DNA from: Bacteroidales bacterium
GTDB taxonomy: Bacteria; Bacteroidota; Bacteroidia; Bacteroidales; Muribaculaceae
Direction: 5' to 3'
Assembly (NCBI GenBank): GCA_015061005.1
Contig: SUXJ01000003.1
Span: forward strand, 39,129 to 103,128
Length of the DNA: 64,000 nucleotides
The position numbers were made by a program, and so were the translations under genes. Positions within the stretch are counted from its first letter, which is position 1. Each line of letters begins with the position of its first letter. The notes beneath the pieces were generated by a model. That model was not told where the DNA came from. It did not search any database and worked only from the letters and a program-made list of their open reading frames with translations. Shown in pieces: positions 1 through 8,175 of the stretch.

Positions 1-314
1 GCCGCTGCAATCGCATTGCATTGTGCAACGAAGGCCGAATTTTAGGCATTGACACCCCCGATGAAATTATGCGCAGCTTTGATAAGCAACTATATGGCAT
101 AAAATCAAGCAACATGTATTCCTTATTAGAACGAGCTCGCAAAGTAGAAGGTGTTGAGGACTGCTATCCTTTCGGTGAAAGACACCATTTGTTGGCCGGA
201 CCCAGCTTCGACATACAGATGTTTACCGCTCAACTTAACGACATCCGAGACTTGGACATAGTGCGTGTAGAGCCGACTATTGAGGATATGTTCATAAAAC
301 TGATGAAGCAATGA
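1..314 (+). CDS. ABC transporter ATP-binding protein, C-terminal part (5' cut by window)
   Basis: The reading frame is open from the first bases, so this is the last ~104 residues of an ATPase. It begins RCNRIALCNEGRILG, which matches the stretch after the H-loop in ABC ATPases (EAERCDRIALxxxGRI); the catalytic motifs lie outside the window. The next ATPase gene starts four bases before this stop (ATGA overlap), so the two are translationally coupled. Two consecutive ATPases followed by two ABC-2 permeases match the YbhF (split)/YbhS/YbhR drug-export layout, usually preceded by an HlyD-like adaptor. The exported substrate is unknown. Confidence 0.88.
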   Translation, partial: RCNRIALCNEGRILGIDTPDEIMRSFDKQLYGIKSSNMYSLLERARKVEGVEDCYPFGERHHLLAGPSFDIQMFTAQLNDIRDLDIVRVEPTIEDMFIKLMKQ

Positions 315-1051
315 ACGACATTATAATATCCGTAAGCGAACTAACCAAGCGTTTTGGCAACTTCACAGCAGTTGACCGAATTTCATTTGATGTTCGTCGA
401 GGCGAAATCTTCGGTTTTCTCGGAGCAAATGGAGCCGGTAAAACAACCGCAATGCGTATGCTTTGCGGCTTAAGTTACCCATCATCGGGCAATGGCGTTG
501 TGGCCGGCTACGATGTGCTGACTGAGGGCGAGAAGATTAAGCGCCATATCGGCTATATGAGCCAACGATTTTCACTTTATAACGACCTGACTGTCGGGGA
601 AAATATGCGCTTATTTGCCGGCATCTACGGCCTTTCACGGAAACAAACCGAACAACGCATATCTGAACTTCTCATGCAACTCAATTTTTCATCGGAGCGT
701 AACACTCTTGTAAGTTCACTCCCTCTCGGTTGGAAGCAAAAACTGTCGTTTGCCATTGCCTCGATTCATAAACCGGAAGTAATATTTTTAGATGAACCGA
801 CCGGAGGTGTGGACCCCGTTACTCGTCGGCAATTTTGGGAGATGATTTACGAAGCGGCTGAAAAGGGCACAACAATTTTCGTCACCACTCACTACATGGA
901 CGAAGCGGAGTATTGCTCCCGAGTATCAATAATGGTTGACGGCAAAATTCGCGCACTTGACACTCCGTCACGTCTTAAACAACAATTTTCTGCAAAGTCT
1001 ATGGACGAAGTGTTTCGCACGCTGGCTCGCGGAGCTGAAAGAGGAATGTAG
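311..1051 (+). CDS. ABC transporter ATP-binding protein (YbhF-like half)
   Basis: A 246-residue cytoplasmic ATPase that would power export through the two permeases encoded next. Walker A GANGAGKTT is at residues 38-46 and Walker B reads VIFLDEPTGGVDP. The signature loop is degenerate (LPLGWKQKL instead of LSGGQ), as in the second half of YbhF-type ATPases, and the H-loop His is in VTTHYMDEAEYC. Start ATG overlaps the upstream ATPase stop by 4 bp; the permease follows after 3 bp. Multidrug or bile-salt export is a family-level inference only. Confidence 0.92.
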   Translation: MNDIIISVSELTKRFGNFTAVDRISFDVRRGEIFGFLGANGAGKTTAMRMLCGLSYPSSGNGVVAGYDVLTEGEKIKRHIGYMSQRFSLYNDLTVGENMRLFAGIYGLSRKQTEQRISELLMQLNFSSERNTLVSSLPLGWKQKLSFAIASIHKPEVIFLDEPTGGVDPVTRRQFWEMIYEAAEKGTTIFVTTHYMDEAEYCSRVSIMVDGKIRALDTPSRLKQQFSAKSMDEVFRTLARGAERGM

Positions 1052-1054
1052 ATT

Positions 1055-2149
1055 ATGAAAAATGCCTTTGGTTCATTCGCAAAAAAGGAGTCTTTACATA
1101 TACTGCGGGACAAGCGCACAATGCTCGTTGTGATGCTAATCCCGGTGATACTCATGGTGCTCTTCGGCTTCGCAATATCAACGGAAGTAAACAATATCAA
1201 CGTTGCAGTAGTCGCCGGAGAACGCACCGATGGAGTCCGTGATGCCGTGGAGCGATTGTCTCAAAACGAATACTTCACGTTCAAGGGATATATCACACCG
1301 AACAATATCGACCCATGGATGCGTTCCGGCAAAGTAGATGCTGTGGCGGTTTTTGATTCTGACTTCGACAAGCGCATTGCGCAATCGGCGGCAGGCTTGC
1401 CGACCAAACCCGTTGTTCAACTCATCGTTGATGCCTCGAATGTCAATACGGCAGCATCGGCAACGGCATATTTGCAAAGTGTTATTCTCGGCTCGGCATC
1501 TCCACAAACCATGTTCGAGACCAGAATGTTGTTCAATCCGCAGATGAAGTCAGCCTATAACTTTGTGCCGGGAATTATGGGGCTGATTTTTATATTGGTG
1601 TGCGCTTTGATGACCTCAGTATCCATTGTTCGCGAAAAGGAAATGGGCACGATGGAGGTGTTATTGGTTTCGCCTGTAAGCCCCTCAAAAATAATTTTTG
1701 CAAAAATGATTCCTTACTTTGCTATCTCGTGCATCGTATTGATAACCGTTTTGCTTTTGGCGCGATATTTGCTCGAAATTCCAATGTCGGGTGGCATTGG
1801 TGGCATATTCTCCCTATCATTATTATATATTTTGCTCTCTTTATCGCTCGGGCTGCTCGTCTCAACTATCGCTACTACCCAGATGGCTGCATTGCTAATT
1901 TCTGCCATGGTGATGATGATGCCAATCTTGATGCTCTCGGGCATGCTGTTTCCGATTGAGAATTTGCCTAAGTTTTTCCAAGTCGTTTCAAATATCATAC
2001 CCGCTCGTTGGTATATCGATGCCGTGCGAAAAATGATGATTCAAGGATTGCCTATCGCTGCCGTATGGAAAAATTATGCTATACTAATGGGTATGACCGT
2101 GGCAATTCTCGGTGTGTCATTAAAAAAATTCAACGATAAATTAGAATAG
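1055..2149 (+). CDS. ABC-2 type permease (YbhS-like)
   Basis: 364-residue inner-membrane permease. There is one TM helix near the N-terminus (VVMLIPVILMVLFGFAI), a large periplasmic domain of about 150 residues (VNNINVAVV onward), then five TM helices. The conserved cytoplasmic stretch SIVREKEMGTMEVLLVSP is typical of ABC2_membrane_3 / YbhS proteins. It lies 3 bp after the ATPase and 2 bp before the second permease, so a YbhS/YbhR heterodimer is likely. Confidence 0.9.
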   Translation: MKNAFGSFAKKESLHILRDKRTMLVVMLIPVILMVLFGFAISTEVNNINVAVVAGERTDGVRDAVERLSQNEYFTFKGYITPNNIDPWMRSGKVDAVAVFDSDFDKRIAQSAAGLPTKPVVQLIVDASNVNTAASATAYLQSVILGSASPQTMFETRMLFNPQMKSAYNFVPGIMGLIFILVCALMTSVSIVREKEMGTMEVLLVSPVSPSKIIFAKMIPYFAISCIVLITVLLLARYLLEIPMSGGIGGIFSLSLLYILLSLSLGLLVSTIATTQMAALLISAMVMMMPILMLSGMLFPIENLPKFFQVVSNIIPARWYIDAVRKMMIQGLPIAAVWKNYAILMGMTVAILGVSLKKFNDKLE

Positions 2150-2151
2150 CC

Positions 2152-3258
2152 ATGAGAGCTTTTATCGTACTTGTACAAAAGGAATTCCTACAGATTAAGC
2201 GTAATTCGTTCCTTCCTCGGCTCATTATCGCCTTTCCAATATTGGTAATGTTATTGATGCCGCTCATCATGACGATGGACGTTCGTAATGTCAATGTTGC
2301 CGTTGTCGACCTCGACCGCTCTACTACGTCTCGCCGCATAGAATCACATATTGAAGCATCAAAATTCCTCGTCTTGACACAAGTTTCCGCAGAGTATCAA
2401 TCAGCACTCAAGGAGTTGGAACAAGGGGCAATCGACGTCATAGTGCAAATCCCCGAGCACTTCGAACGCGACATGATGGCGGTAGCATCTCCCCCGCGAA
2501 TCAGCATAACCGCCAATGCTGTAAATGCCACTAAGGGCGCTATGGGAATGCAGTATGTCATGCAAACGATTGCCCACTCGCTGAATGAACTGCGTAGCAC
2601 AAAGAGTCCGGCCAAGTTCTCGGACATGATTACAGTGGATAATCGCTATAATCCAACCCTCAACTACCGCCACTATATGATTCCGGCTCTGATGATTATA
2701 CTCTTCATTCTGATTTGCGGTTTCCTCCCGGCGTTAAGCATCGTGGGCGAAAAGGAAAGCGGATCCATTGAGCAAATCAATGTTACTCCGCTATCGCGCC
2801 TCACGTTTACCCTTGCCAAACTTACACCTTATTGGTTAATCGGATTGTTTGTGGTAACTGTGGCAATGCTCGTGGCTTACTTTGCGTATGGATTAGTCCC
2901 CGTTGGCTCTGTTGGAGCCATATATCTTGGAGCCATTCTTTTCATCTTAACTATTTCCGGGTTTAGTTTAACGATTGCCAACTTCTCGGAAACAATGCAG
3001 CAAACAATGTTTGTGATGTTCTTCTTTATAATGATTTTTATGCTAATGAGCGGTTTGCTGACTCCGGTGGACTCAATGCCTGAGTGGGCACAAAAATTTA
3101 CGACGATTCTACCTCCGCGATACTATGTTGAAATACTACGCTCGGTCTATCTCAAAGGCTCCTCGATAGCCGAGCTGTCAACAAACTTCATAGCGCTTGG
3201 CTCCTTCGCCTTAATCTTCAACACCCTCGCTGCCATCACTTATAAAAAGCAGGCTTAA
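2152..3258 (+). CDS. ABC-2 type permease (YbhR-like)
   Basis: 368-residue paralogue of the preceding permease with the same architecture: N-terminal TM helix, periplasmic domain starting VRNVNVAVVDLDRSTTSR, and a C-terminal TM bundle with the signature SIVGEKESGSIEQINVTPLS. It is the last gene of the exporter operon and is followed by a strong intrinsic terminator at 3295-3333. Substrate unknown. Confidence 0.9.
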   Translation: MRAFIVLVQKEFLQIKRNSFLPRLIIAFPILVMLLMPLIMTMDVRNVNVAVVDLDRSTTSRRIESHIEASKFLVLTQVSAEYQSALKELEQGAIDVIVQIPEHFERDMMAVASPPRISITANAVNATKGAMGMQYVMQTIAHSLNELRSTKSPAKFSDMITVDNRYNPTLNYRHYMIPALMIILFILICGFLPALSIVGEKESGSIEQINVTPLSRLTFTLAKLTPYWLIGLFVVTVAMLVAYFAYGLVPVGSVGAIYLGAILFILTISGFSLTIANFSETMQQTMFVMFFFIMIFMLMSGLLTPVDSMPEWAQKFTTILPPRYYVEILRSVYLKGSSIAELSTNFIALGSFALIFNTLAAITYKKQA

Positions 3259-3294
3259 AAACTTAAGCAAACTGAAAGGAGGTAACAAAAGAAT

Positions 3295-3333
3295 AGCCCC
3301 GAACTAAAAAATCCGGGGCTGTTTACGTTTTTT
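3295..3333 (+). terminator. Intrinsic terminator of the ABC exporter operon
   Basis: AGCCCCG (3295-3301) pairs with CGGGGCT (3314-3320) and is followed by a T-rich run. It sits between convergent genes and may also serve nagA on the opposite strand, where the downstream sequence is moderately T-rich. Confidence 0.85.
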
Positions 3334-3347
3334 TATGAATATCAACG

Positions 3348-4511
3348 TTAAATAGTATAGGTGCCTTCAACGAGTTGACCCATCGCCCATACGGCGCGAA
3401 CATTCAACTTGTCGTCGAGAACCATTATATCCGCATCTTTATCTTTTTGCAATGAGCCCTTGCGATCATAAACCTTCATGATCTTGGCAGGAGTTTCCGA
3501 AGCCATGCGCACTGCGTCTTCCAACGGAATTTCCGCCTTCTGAACCAAAGTTTGAATCAAGCGGTCCATCGTAGCAACCGATCCGGCAAGCGCAGAGCGA
3601 TCAGCGAGCTTACATACGCCGTCCTCAATAATCACGCGGGGGTCAAATGCCGTGGTGCTGTCGCTGGCGGCACATGCAAGCGCATCGGTGATAACGCATG
3701 CGCGTTCCACACCCTTGATGCGATGTATCAGGCGCAAAATGGTGGGAGGCACATGAATGCCGTCGGCCACTACCTCAACGGTCATATCATCATGCAGATA
3801 TATACTTTCTACCGTTCCCTCATACTTATATTCGCGACGCTTGTGGAAACCGGGCATCGCATTATAGAAGTGAGTGGCATGTGTATAGCCGCTCTTGCGT
3901 GCTGCATGAATATCTTCATATTCTGCCTGAGTATGTGCCACGGATGCCAAAATACCTTTCTCTGTAATATACTTGCCAAACTGCATGGCACCGGGGAGCT
4001 CGGGGGCAGCATCCCAGCGTTTTATGCAATCCCACTTTTCAACTAAGGGAATATACTCGGTCGGATCGGGATTCTTGATGTTCTCAGGAATCTGTCCGCC
4101 GGCCATTGCCATGTTCAGATAATGACCTTCAAGGTGCAAACCGAGCACCGGGCTATTGGGTTCCGCCATCATCTTGGTGCAGACTTCGGCCGCAGCCTCA
4201 ATCATAGGCACGGTTGACGATGAAAGTGTGGGGAAAAGACTTGTCGTACCATGTTTCATGTGCGCGGCAATAGCTCCGCGGAAGGCCTCTTCTGTTCCCT
4301 CCATGAAGTCACAACCTCCGCCGCCGTGGATATGAATTTCCACACCGCCGGGCACAACATACATACCCTTCACGTCAATAACTTCTGCGCCAACCACTGC
4401 AAGATCGCAGTTGGTTACTTCCAAAATTTTGTTATCACGAATGATAACCGAGCCATCCTTAAGCCAACCCTGAGGAGTCAGAATCTTGGCATTAATAATC
4501 TGTGTTAACAT
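3348..4511 (-). CDS. nagA: N-acetylglucosamine-6-phosphate deacetylase
   Basis: 387 residues, usual length for NagA. It removes acetate from GlcNAc-6-P to give glucosamine-6-P in amino-sugar catabolism and cell-wall recycling (cytoplasm). Amidohydrolase features: metal-site HIHGGGGCDFMEG, the substrate-binding VAHTQAEY and THFYNAM stretches, and the catalytic Asp in VITDAL. It is monocistronic. A TAACTTTG box lies at 4621-4628 on this strand, with a ~100-nt leader containing a large hairpin (4548-4607). Confidence 0.95.
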   Translation of the reverse strand: MLTQIINAKILTPQGWLKDGSVIIRDNKILEVTNCDLAVVGAEVIDVKGMYVVPGGVEIHIHGGGGCDFMEGTEEAFRGAIAAHMKHGTTSLFPTLSSSTVPMIEAAAEVCTKMMAEPNSPVLGLHLEGHYLNMAMAGGQIPENIKNPDPTEYIPLVEKWDCIKRWDAAPELPGAMQFGKYITEKGILASVAHTQAEYEDIHAARKSGYTHATHFYNAMPGFHKRREYKYEGTVESIYLHDDMTVEVVADGIHVPPTILRLIHRIKGVERACVITDALACAASDSTTAFDPRVIIEDGVCKLADRSALAGSVATMDRLIQTLVQKAEIPLEDAVRMASETPAKIMKVYDRKGSLQKDKDADIMVLDDKLNVRAVWAMGQLVEGTYTI

Positions 4512-4547
4512 GTTTATAGTTGATTAGGTATTTTTGACCGCTCATAA

Positions 4548-4607
4548 ACCTCTCTTCGCATCTCCATAAAAATCATTATGCGCAAAACATGGAGATGCTC
4601 GAGAGGT
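4548..4607 (-). promoter_or_regulatory. Long stem-loop in the nagA leader
   Basis: Interrupted inverted repeat: ACCTCTC (4548-4554) and GCATCTCCAT (4558-4567) pair with ATGGAGATGC (4589-4598) and GAGAGGT (4601-4607). That is 17 base pairs with a 3/2 internal loop and a 21-nt apical loop. It lies between the predicted nagA promoter box and the start codon, so it would be transcribed as leader RNA. No T-run follows it, so a simple terminator is unlikely; function unknown. Confidence 0.6.
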
Positions 4608-4620
4608 CGATTAACTCGCG

Positions 4621-4628
4621 CAAAGTTA
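4621..4628 (-). promoter_or_regulatory. Bacteroidetes -7 box for nagA
   Basis: On the minus strand it reads TAACTTTG, a match to TAnnTTTG. An ATTG sits about 23 bases upstream as a weak -33 element. Confidence 0.55.
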
Positions 4629-4730
4629 CAAAAAATAGTGTTATTTTTTTACAATATTTATAAGTTTTTTGCAACACTTTATTCAAGGCTATCCCGTATG
4701 GACTTAAAGTAGGTTAAAATGGCAAATACG

Positions 4731-4762
4731 TTTGACGATAGTTCGAAAAGTGTGTAACTTTG
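4731..4762 (+). promoter_or_regulatory. Promoter of pldA (TTTG-N20-TAACTTTG)
   Basis: TTTG at 4731-4734 and TAACTTTG at 4755-4762, spacing 20, match the Bacteroidetes primary sigma consensus exactly. The -7 box ends only 9 bases before the ATG at 4772, so the transcript would have almost no leader. Confidence 0.75.
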
Positions 4763-4771
4763 CTCCTCAAA

Positions 4772-5629
4772 ATGAGGAAATTTGCAGTCATATTATTCAT
4801 TCTTATCACCGCATTTGCGACCACCAAGTCTCATGCGCAAATAATTGTACGCGATGATTCCATTGCCCGCTTTGATGCAGACTCCTTGCGTTATGCCTAC
4901 GACAAGGGCCCGTATTTTTCTTTCTATAAAGACAACTATTTTATCTTCGGTCCCCCCATCGGATCAAAACCCACGGTCGAAAATACCAACGTAAAGTTCC
5001 AAATTTCCTTTCAGCAAAAGCTAACCCGAAGCACCCTGCCGTGGAACACCTATCTCTATCTGTTCTACACTCAGAAGTGCTTTTGGAACATATTGCAAAA
5101 CTCCCTGCCGATGACCGACTTGAACTTCAACCCCGGCATTGGCATTGCACGCCCGTTTTTCTCCACTCGCACCGGGCAATACGTTGGCAAGGCATTCTTC
5201 TCCATTGAGCATGAAAGCAACGGACGTGGAGGCGAAGCATCGCGCTCATGGAATCGCATAACCATAGGTGGCTCCGTATTTATTGACAAAAACATCATGG
5301 TTAGCGGCAAATTTTGGATTCCGATAATTGATGGCGAACACAACAAAGACATCCTGAAATATTGCGGAATATACCAAACAGGAGTTCAATTCATGACAGA
5401 CAATCGGCGCATCGGAGTTTCCGTGGTGCTCACAAAACGTAGGGATTGGAATCCGTTCCACAACAACCTTGAACTCAACTTCAAATGGCGATTCTCCTCA
5501 AATGCCAACCAATACTTGTTCGTGCAATACTATAACGGCTACGGCGAAGGCTTGCTTGCCTACAAAGAACACCATAGCTCGCTGAGAATCGGAATATGCC
5601 TCAGCCCGATGTTCTTCAGCGAATTTTAG
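4772..5629 (+). CDS. pldA: Outer-membrane phospholipase A
   Basis: 285 residues from the ATG at 4772; a TTG at 4760 would add four residues but lies inside the promoter box. The signal peptide is MRKFAVILFILITAFATTKS followed by HAQ. The catalytic OMPLA block is present: FSIEHESNGRGG contains the His and Ser nucleophile, and SRSWNRI the conserved Asn-Arg segment. YNGYGEGLLAYKEH near the C-terminus matches the family Ca-binding/terminal strand region. It should be a beta-barrel lipase that hydrolyses phospholipids in the outer leaflet. It is convergent with, and overlaps by 14 bp, the next gene. Confidence 0.92.
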   Translation: MRKFAVILFILITAFATTKSHAQIIVRDDSIARFDADSLRYAYDKGPYFSFYKDNYFIFGPPIGSKPTVENTNVKFQISFQQKLTRSTLPWNTYLYLFYTQKCFWNILQNSLPMTDLNFNPGIGIARPFFSTRTGQYVGKAFFSIEHESNGRGGEASRSWNRITIGGSVFIDKNIMVSGKFWIPIIDGEHNKDILKYCGIYQTGVQFMTDNRRIGVSVVLTKRRDWNPFHNNLELNFKWRFSSNANQYLFVQYYNGYGEGLLAYKEHHSSLRIGICLSPMFFSEF

Positions 5630-6035
5630 GCTGCGAAAACATCTCTTTGAGAAACCAAATAGCCGACAAAACCAACATCGGACCCAAACCCGAGTAGAAC
5701 GATGCCGTAAACTCTACCGGAGTGCAGCCCAGTACCCTCAACACAACGCCCAATCCGCTCATACACACAACCAAAACCCATCCCCTCACCGGGAAAGTTT
5801 GCCATATCGAAGTCTTCTCGGGCAATGATGCTATGTGGCTGACATACCGCCGAACAATGCCCCGAAACATAAAAAAGAAAGAAATCAAGACAAACAGCGT
5901 AATTAGTCCAAGCCACCATAACTTATCACTCTGAACCGCCGCATAAGCTGCAACTCCCCTTGCCGCCACAATCATACCGGGCACACCCCAAATCAAGGCA
6001 GCCGCCAAATAACAAAATTCGCGTCTAATCTCCAT
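5616..6035 (-). CDS. Small integral membrane protein, unknown function
   Basis: 139 residues with four predicted TM helices (YLAAALIWGVPGMIVAA; LWWLGLITLFVLISFFFMF; GWVLVVCMSGLGVVLRVLG; SGLGPMLVLSAIWFLK). No catalytic motif is recognised. The 3' end overlaps pldA by 14 bp tail to tail. It resembles hypothetical four-TM proteins of Bacteroidales, but I cannot name a family. Confidence 0.7.
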   Translation of the reverse strand: MEIRREFCYLAAALIWGVPGMIVAARGVAAYAAVQSDKLWWLGLITLFVLISFFFMFRGIVRRYVSHIASLPEKTSIWQTFPVRGWVLVVCMSGLGVVLRVLGCTPVEFTASFYSGLGPMLVLSAIWFLKEMFSQPKIR

Positions 6036-6084
6036 AACTAAAAATTGACAATCCTGTTTTCGTCACCAAACCAACCTTAGGCGT

Positions 6085-6603
6085 TTAGACGATGAGGGCG
6101 GTGGCTTGGGCGGCTATGCCTTCGCGGCGGCCTGTGAAGCCGAGTCGTTCTGTTGTTGTGGCTTTTATGGAGACGCAGTCCAAGGCTATGCCGAGGTCTG
6201 CGGCCACTGTTTCGCGCATCTGCTCAATGTAGGGTAGCAGTTTGGGAGCCTGCGCAATTATGGTGACGTCAACATTGCCGATGCGGTAGCCTTTCTCGGC
6301 TATTATTTCTACGATGCGACGTAGCAACACGCGTGAGTCTGCGCCTTTGTAAGTGGGGTCGGTGTCGGGAAAATGATAGCCGATGTCGCGGAGGGCTGCG
6401 GCTCCGAGCAGGGCATCACTTAGAGCATGAAGCGCAACGTCGGCATCTGAGTGCCCAAGCAGTCCGAGTTCGTAGGGCACTTTGACTCCGCAGAGCCAAA
6501 GTTCGCGGTTCTCGGCAAATCGATGTACGTCAAACCCATTTCCAATGCGAGGCAATTTAGTGGAGAGTGGAGAGTGGAGAGTGGAGATTGGTAAAGTGTT
6601 CAT
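6085..6603 (-). CDS. ispF: 2-C-methyl-D-erythritol 2,4-cyclodiphosphate synthase
   Basis: MEP-pathway enzyme for isoprenoid precursors. The metal-binding motif [38 protein letters not shown] and the C-terminal [19 protein letters not shown] are all intact. From the ATG at 6603 the protein is 172 aa, with an 18-residue N-terminal extension ([18 protein letters not shown]) encoded largely by heptamer repeats at 6560-6587. A TTG at 6555 would give the canonical ~156 aa, so the true start is uncertain. IspF next to porV matches the Porphyromonas order as I recall it. In this strain a four-helix-bundle remnant lies between them. Confidence 0.93.
   Translation of the reverse strand: MNTLPISTLHSPLSTKLPRIGNGFDVHRFAENRELWLCGVKVPYELGLLGHSDADVALHALSDALLGAAALRDIGYHFPDTDPTYKGADSRVLLRRIVEIIAEKGYRIGNVDVTIIAQAPKLLPYIEQMRETVAADLGIALDCVSIKATTTERLGFTGRREGIAAQATALIV
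6560..6587. repeat. Heptamer tandem repeat (GTGGAGA)x4
   Basis: Four exact copies of GTGGAGA. They lie inside the apparent N-terminal coding region of ispF and form one flank of an inverted pair with 6873-6897. Gain or loss of one 7-bp unit would shift the frame from the ATG at 6603. Confidence 0.9.
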
Positions 6604-6640
6604 GATTGTATATTTTTGCATTGTTGGCGCATTGCACTGA

Positions 6641-6850
6641 TCATTTTTGCAATCTGTCCTTCTGTTCTGTTCTGCCCGCAGATTCAACTATATTTGAAGC
6701 AACGCTAATAGCTGCTCGGCGAAGTTGATCGGTAAGCGCGAATTTTTCTTGCGAGGGGAAGTGAGAAGTGATCTCATAAATTTTTGTTGACAGCATGCGT
6801 GCCTTCTGCCATACGGCGAGCTTCTCGAAATAGAAAATGTTTTTATCCAT
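6641..6850 (-). pseudogene. Four-helix-bundle (S23/IVP-type) protein, truncated
   Basis: 69 residues. The first ~55 match the N-terminal two helices of the 23S rRNA intervening-sequence protein / Avd-like family (FEKLAVWQKARMLSTKIYEI, then [18 protein letters not shown]). Normal members are ~115-125 aa; this one ends after [11 protein letters not shown], so helices 3-4 are missing. It sits between inverted heptamer repeats (6560-6587 and 6873-6897) and separates ispF from porV. It is probably a decayed insertion; the function of intact relatives is poorly known apart from Avd in retroelements. Confidence 0.75.
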
Positions 6851-6872
6851 GCACTCTCTGCTTCTGCTTAGT

Positions 6873-6897
6873 CACTCTCCACTCTCCACTCTCCACT
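6873..6897. repeat. Heptamer tandem repeat (CACTCTC)x3.5
   Basis: The plus strand reads CACTCTC three times plus CACT. This is the inverse complement of the GTGGAGA repeat at 6560-6587, so the two arrays bracket the four-helix-bundle remnant in inverted orientation. It lies just 5 bp past the porV stop codon. Confidence 0.88.
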
Positions 6898-6901
6898 ATA
6901 A

Positions 6902-8107
6902 TTACCTCCGTTTGAAGAGGTCTTTCAGACCGTCCATGTCAAACGTCAGCGAGAAGCGCAGAGTCTGGTCAAGAGGCGATGAGGCGGCGGTGGCTACCAT
7001 GTAGGAGGCGTCCAAGCGTACCACTTTCAGCGCAAAACCGGCACCGAGTCCGAGATATTGGCGATTGCCCTTGTTGGGGTGTTCATAGAAGTAGCCGGCG
7101 CGGAGAAAGAATTGATCATTATAAGAGTATTCGGCACCGATGCTGAAGCGAATTTCTTGAAATTCTTCCGATGCGGAACCGTCGGCAAAACTTTTGAAAA
7201 TACCCGAAATTGACGACATTGTTTCCCACTTTTCCTTTTCTTCATAGTAGGCATACTGACCCTCTTCGGTTGTCATATCGAAATCGTTTTCGCGAGGCAT
7301 GGTGGGCACCATGATTTTGCTCAAGTCCAAGTTGAATGCCAATAGGTGATAGTCGGCAAGCGGGAACATGAAAGAGGTGCCGATGCGTAATTGTGCGGGC
7401 AAGAATGCCGGATTTGCTCCATGGTCATAGTTCACTTTCGAACCGATATTCGACAGGTTGAAGCCCAATGACCATTGACATTCCGTGCGACCAATCATGG
7501 GGTAGGTGGTGTAATAACCGGCAATGTCAGCGGCAAAAGCACTCGCTCCCACGGTTTGTCCGCCGTTGGCTTCGCTTTCGGTAAAGCCCAAGTCGGAGTA
7601 AATGTAGCGAAATGCCACACCCATCGAGAACTTTTCCGAGAGTTTGCGGCTATAGCCAAGGTCAAACGCGAGTTCGTAAGGATTAAGCGTCATAATTGAG
7701 CCGCCGTATTCATCGCCGCCGGAGGTTACTTCGCCCAAGGAGAAGTATCGGAGCGATGCGCTGATGGCTTGATTGTCCGACGAGCCTACTTTCCAGTAGC
7801 CGGCCACGTTGGCAAGAAATATATCGTTTACGAGTTTGCGAAGCCATGGAGTGTAGCTCAGAGATACTCCGGCTGAGGAATATGCAAAGGCATACTTCGA
7901 GGGATTCCAAAACTGTGAGTTGGCATCCGGGTCAGATGCCACACCGAGGTCGCCCATTGATGCACCGCGTGCATCGGGTGTAATATCAAGAGAGTTCACG
8001 CCCGTTTGAATCGGGTTGAACTGATTGGCAGATCCATAATCAGAGGCAGATGCCGAGAAGAATACGGCGCCTGCGAGCATAGTTGTGAATAAGATTTTGC
8101 GTATCAT
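6902..8107 (-). CDS. porV: Type IX secretion outer-membrane protein PorV
   Basis: 401 residues from the ATG at 8107 (MIRKILF); an upstream ATG at 8125 is less likely because it lies before the signal peptide. N-terminal signal peptide, then TGVNSLDITPDARGASMGD, the PorV/PorQ hallmark, DPNANSQFWNPSKYAF-like sequence, and a beta-barrel ending TLRFSLTFDMDGL. PorV is the shuttle that carries CTD cargo from the T9SS translocon to the sortase PorU. PorU is not adjacent here. A terminator-like hairpin (8124-8160) separates it from the upstream lipoprotein gene. Confidence 0.9.
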   Translation of the reverse strand: MIRKILFTTMLAGAVFFSASASDYGSANQFNPIQTGVNSLDITPDARGASMGDLGVASDPDANSQFWNPSKYAFAYSSAGVSLSYTPWLRKLVNDIFLANVAGYWKVGSSDNQAISASLRYFSLGEVTSGGDEYGGSIMTLNPYELAFDLGYSRKLSEKFSMGVAFRYIYSDLGFTESEANGGQTVGASAFAADIAGYYTTYPMIGRTECQWSLGFNLSNIGSKVNYDHGANPAFLPAQLRIGTSFMFPLADYHLLAFNLDLSKIMVPTMPRENDFDMTTEEGQYAYYEEKEKWETMSSISGIFKSFADGSASEEFQEIRFSIGAEYSYNDQFFLRAGYFYEHPNKGNRQYLGLGAGFALKVVRLDASYMVATAASSPLDQTLRFSLTFDMDGLKDLFKRR

Positions 8108-8123
8108 AACGGTATAAGAACGC

Positions 8124-8160
8124 AAAAATCCCCCCGATTATTGCTTTCGGGAGGATTTTT
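8124..8160 (-). terminator. Intrinsic terminator after the BACON lipoprotein gene
   Basis: On the minus strand AAAAATCC-t-CCCG pairs with CGGGGGGATTTTT, a symmetric stem ending in a T-run. It lies between the lipoprotein stop (8176) and porV. Confidence 0.8.
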
Positions 8161-8175
8161 AATGGATTTGTCTAT

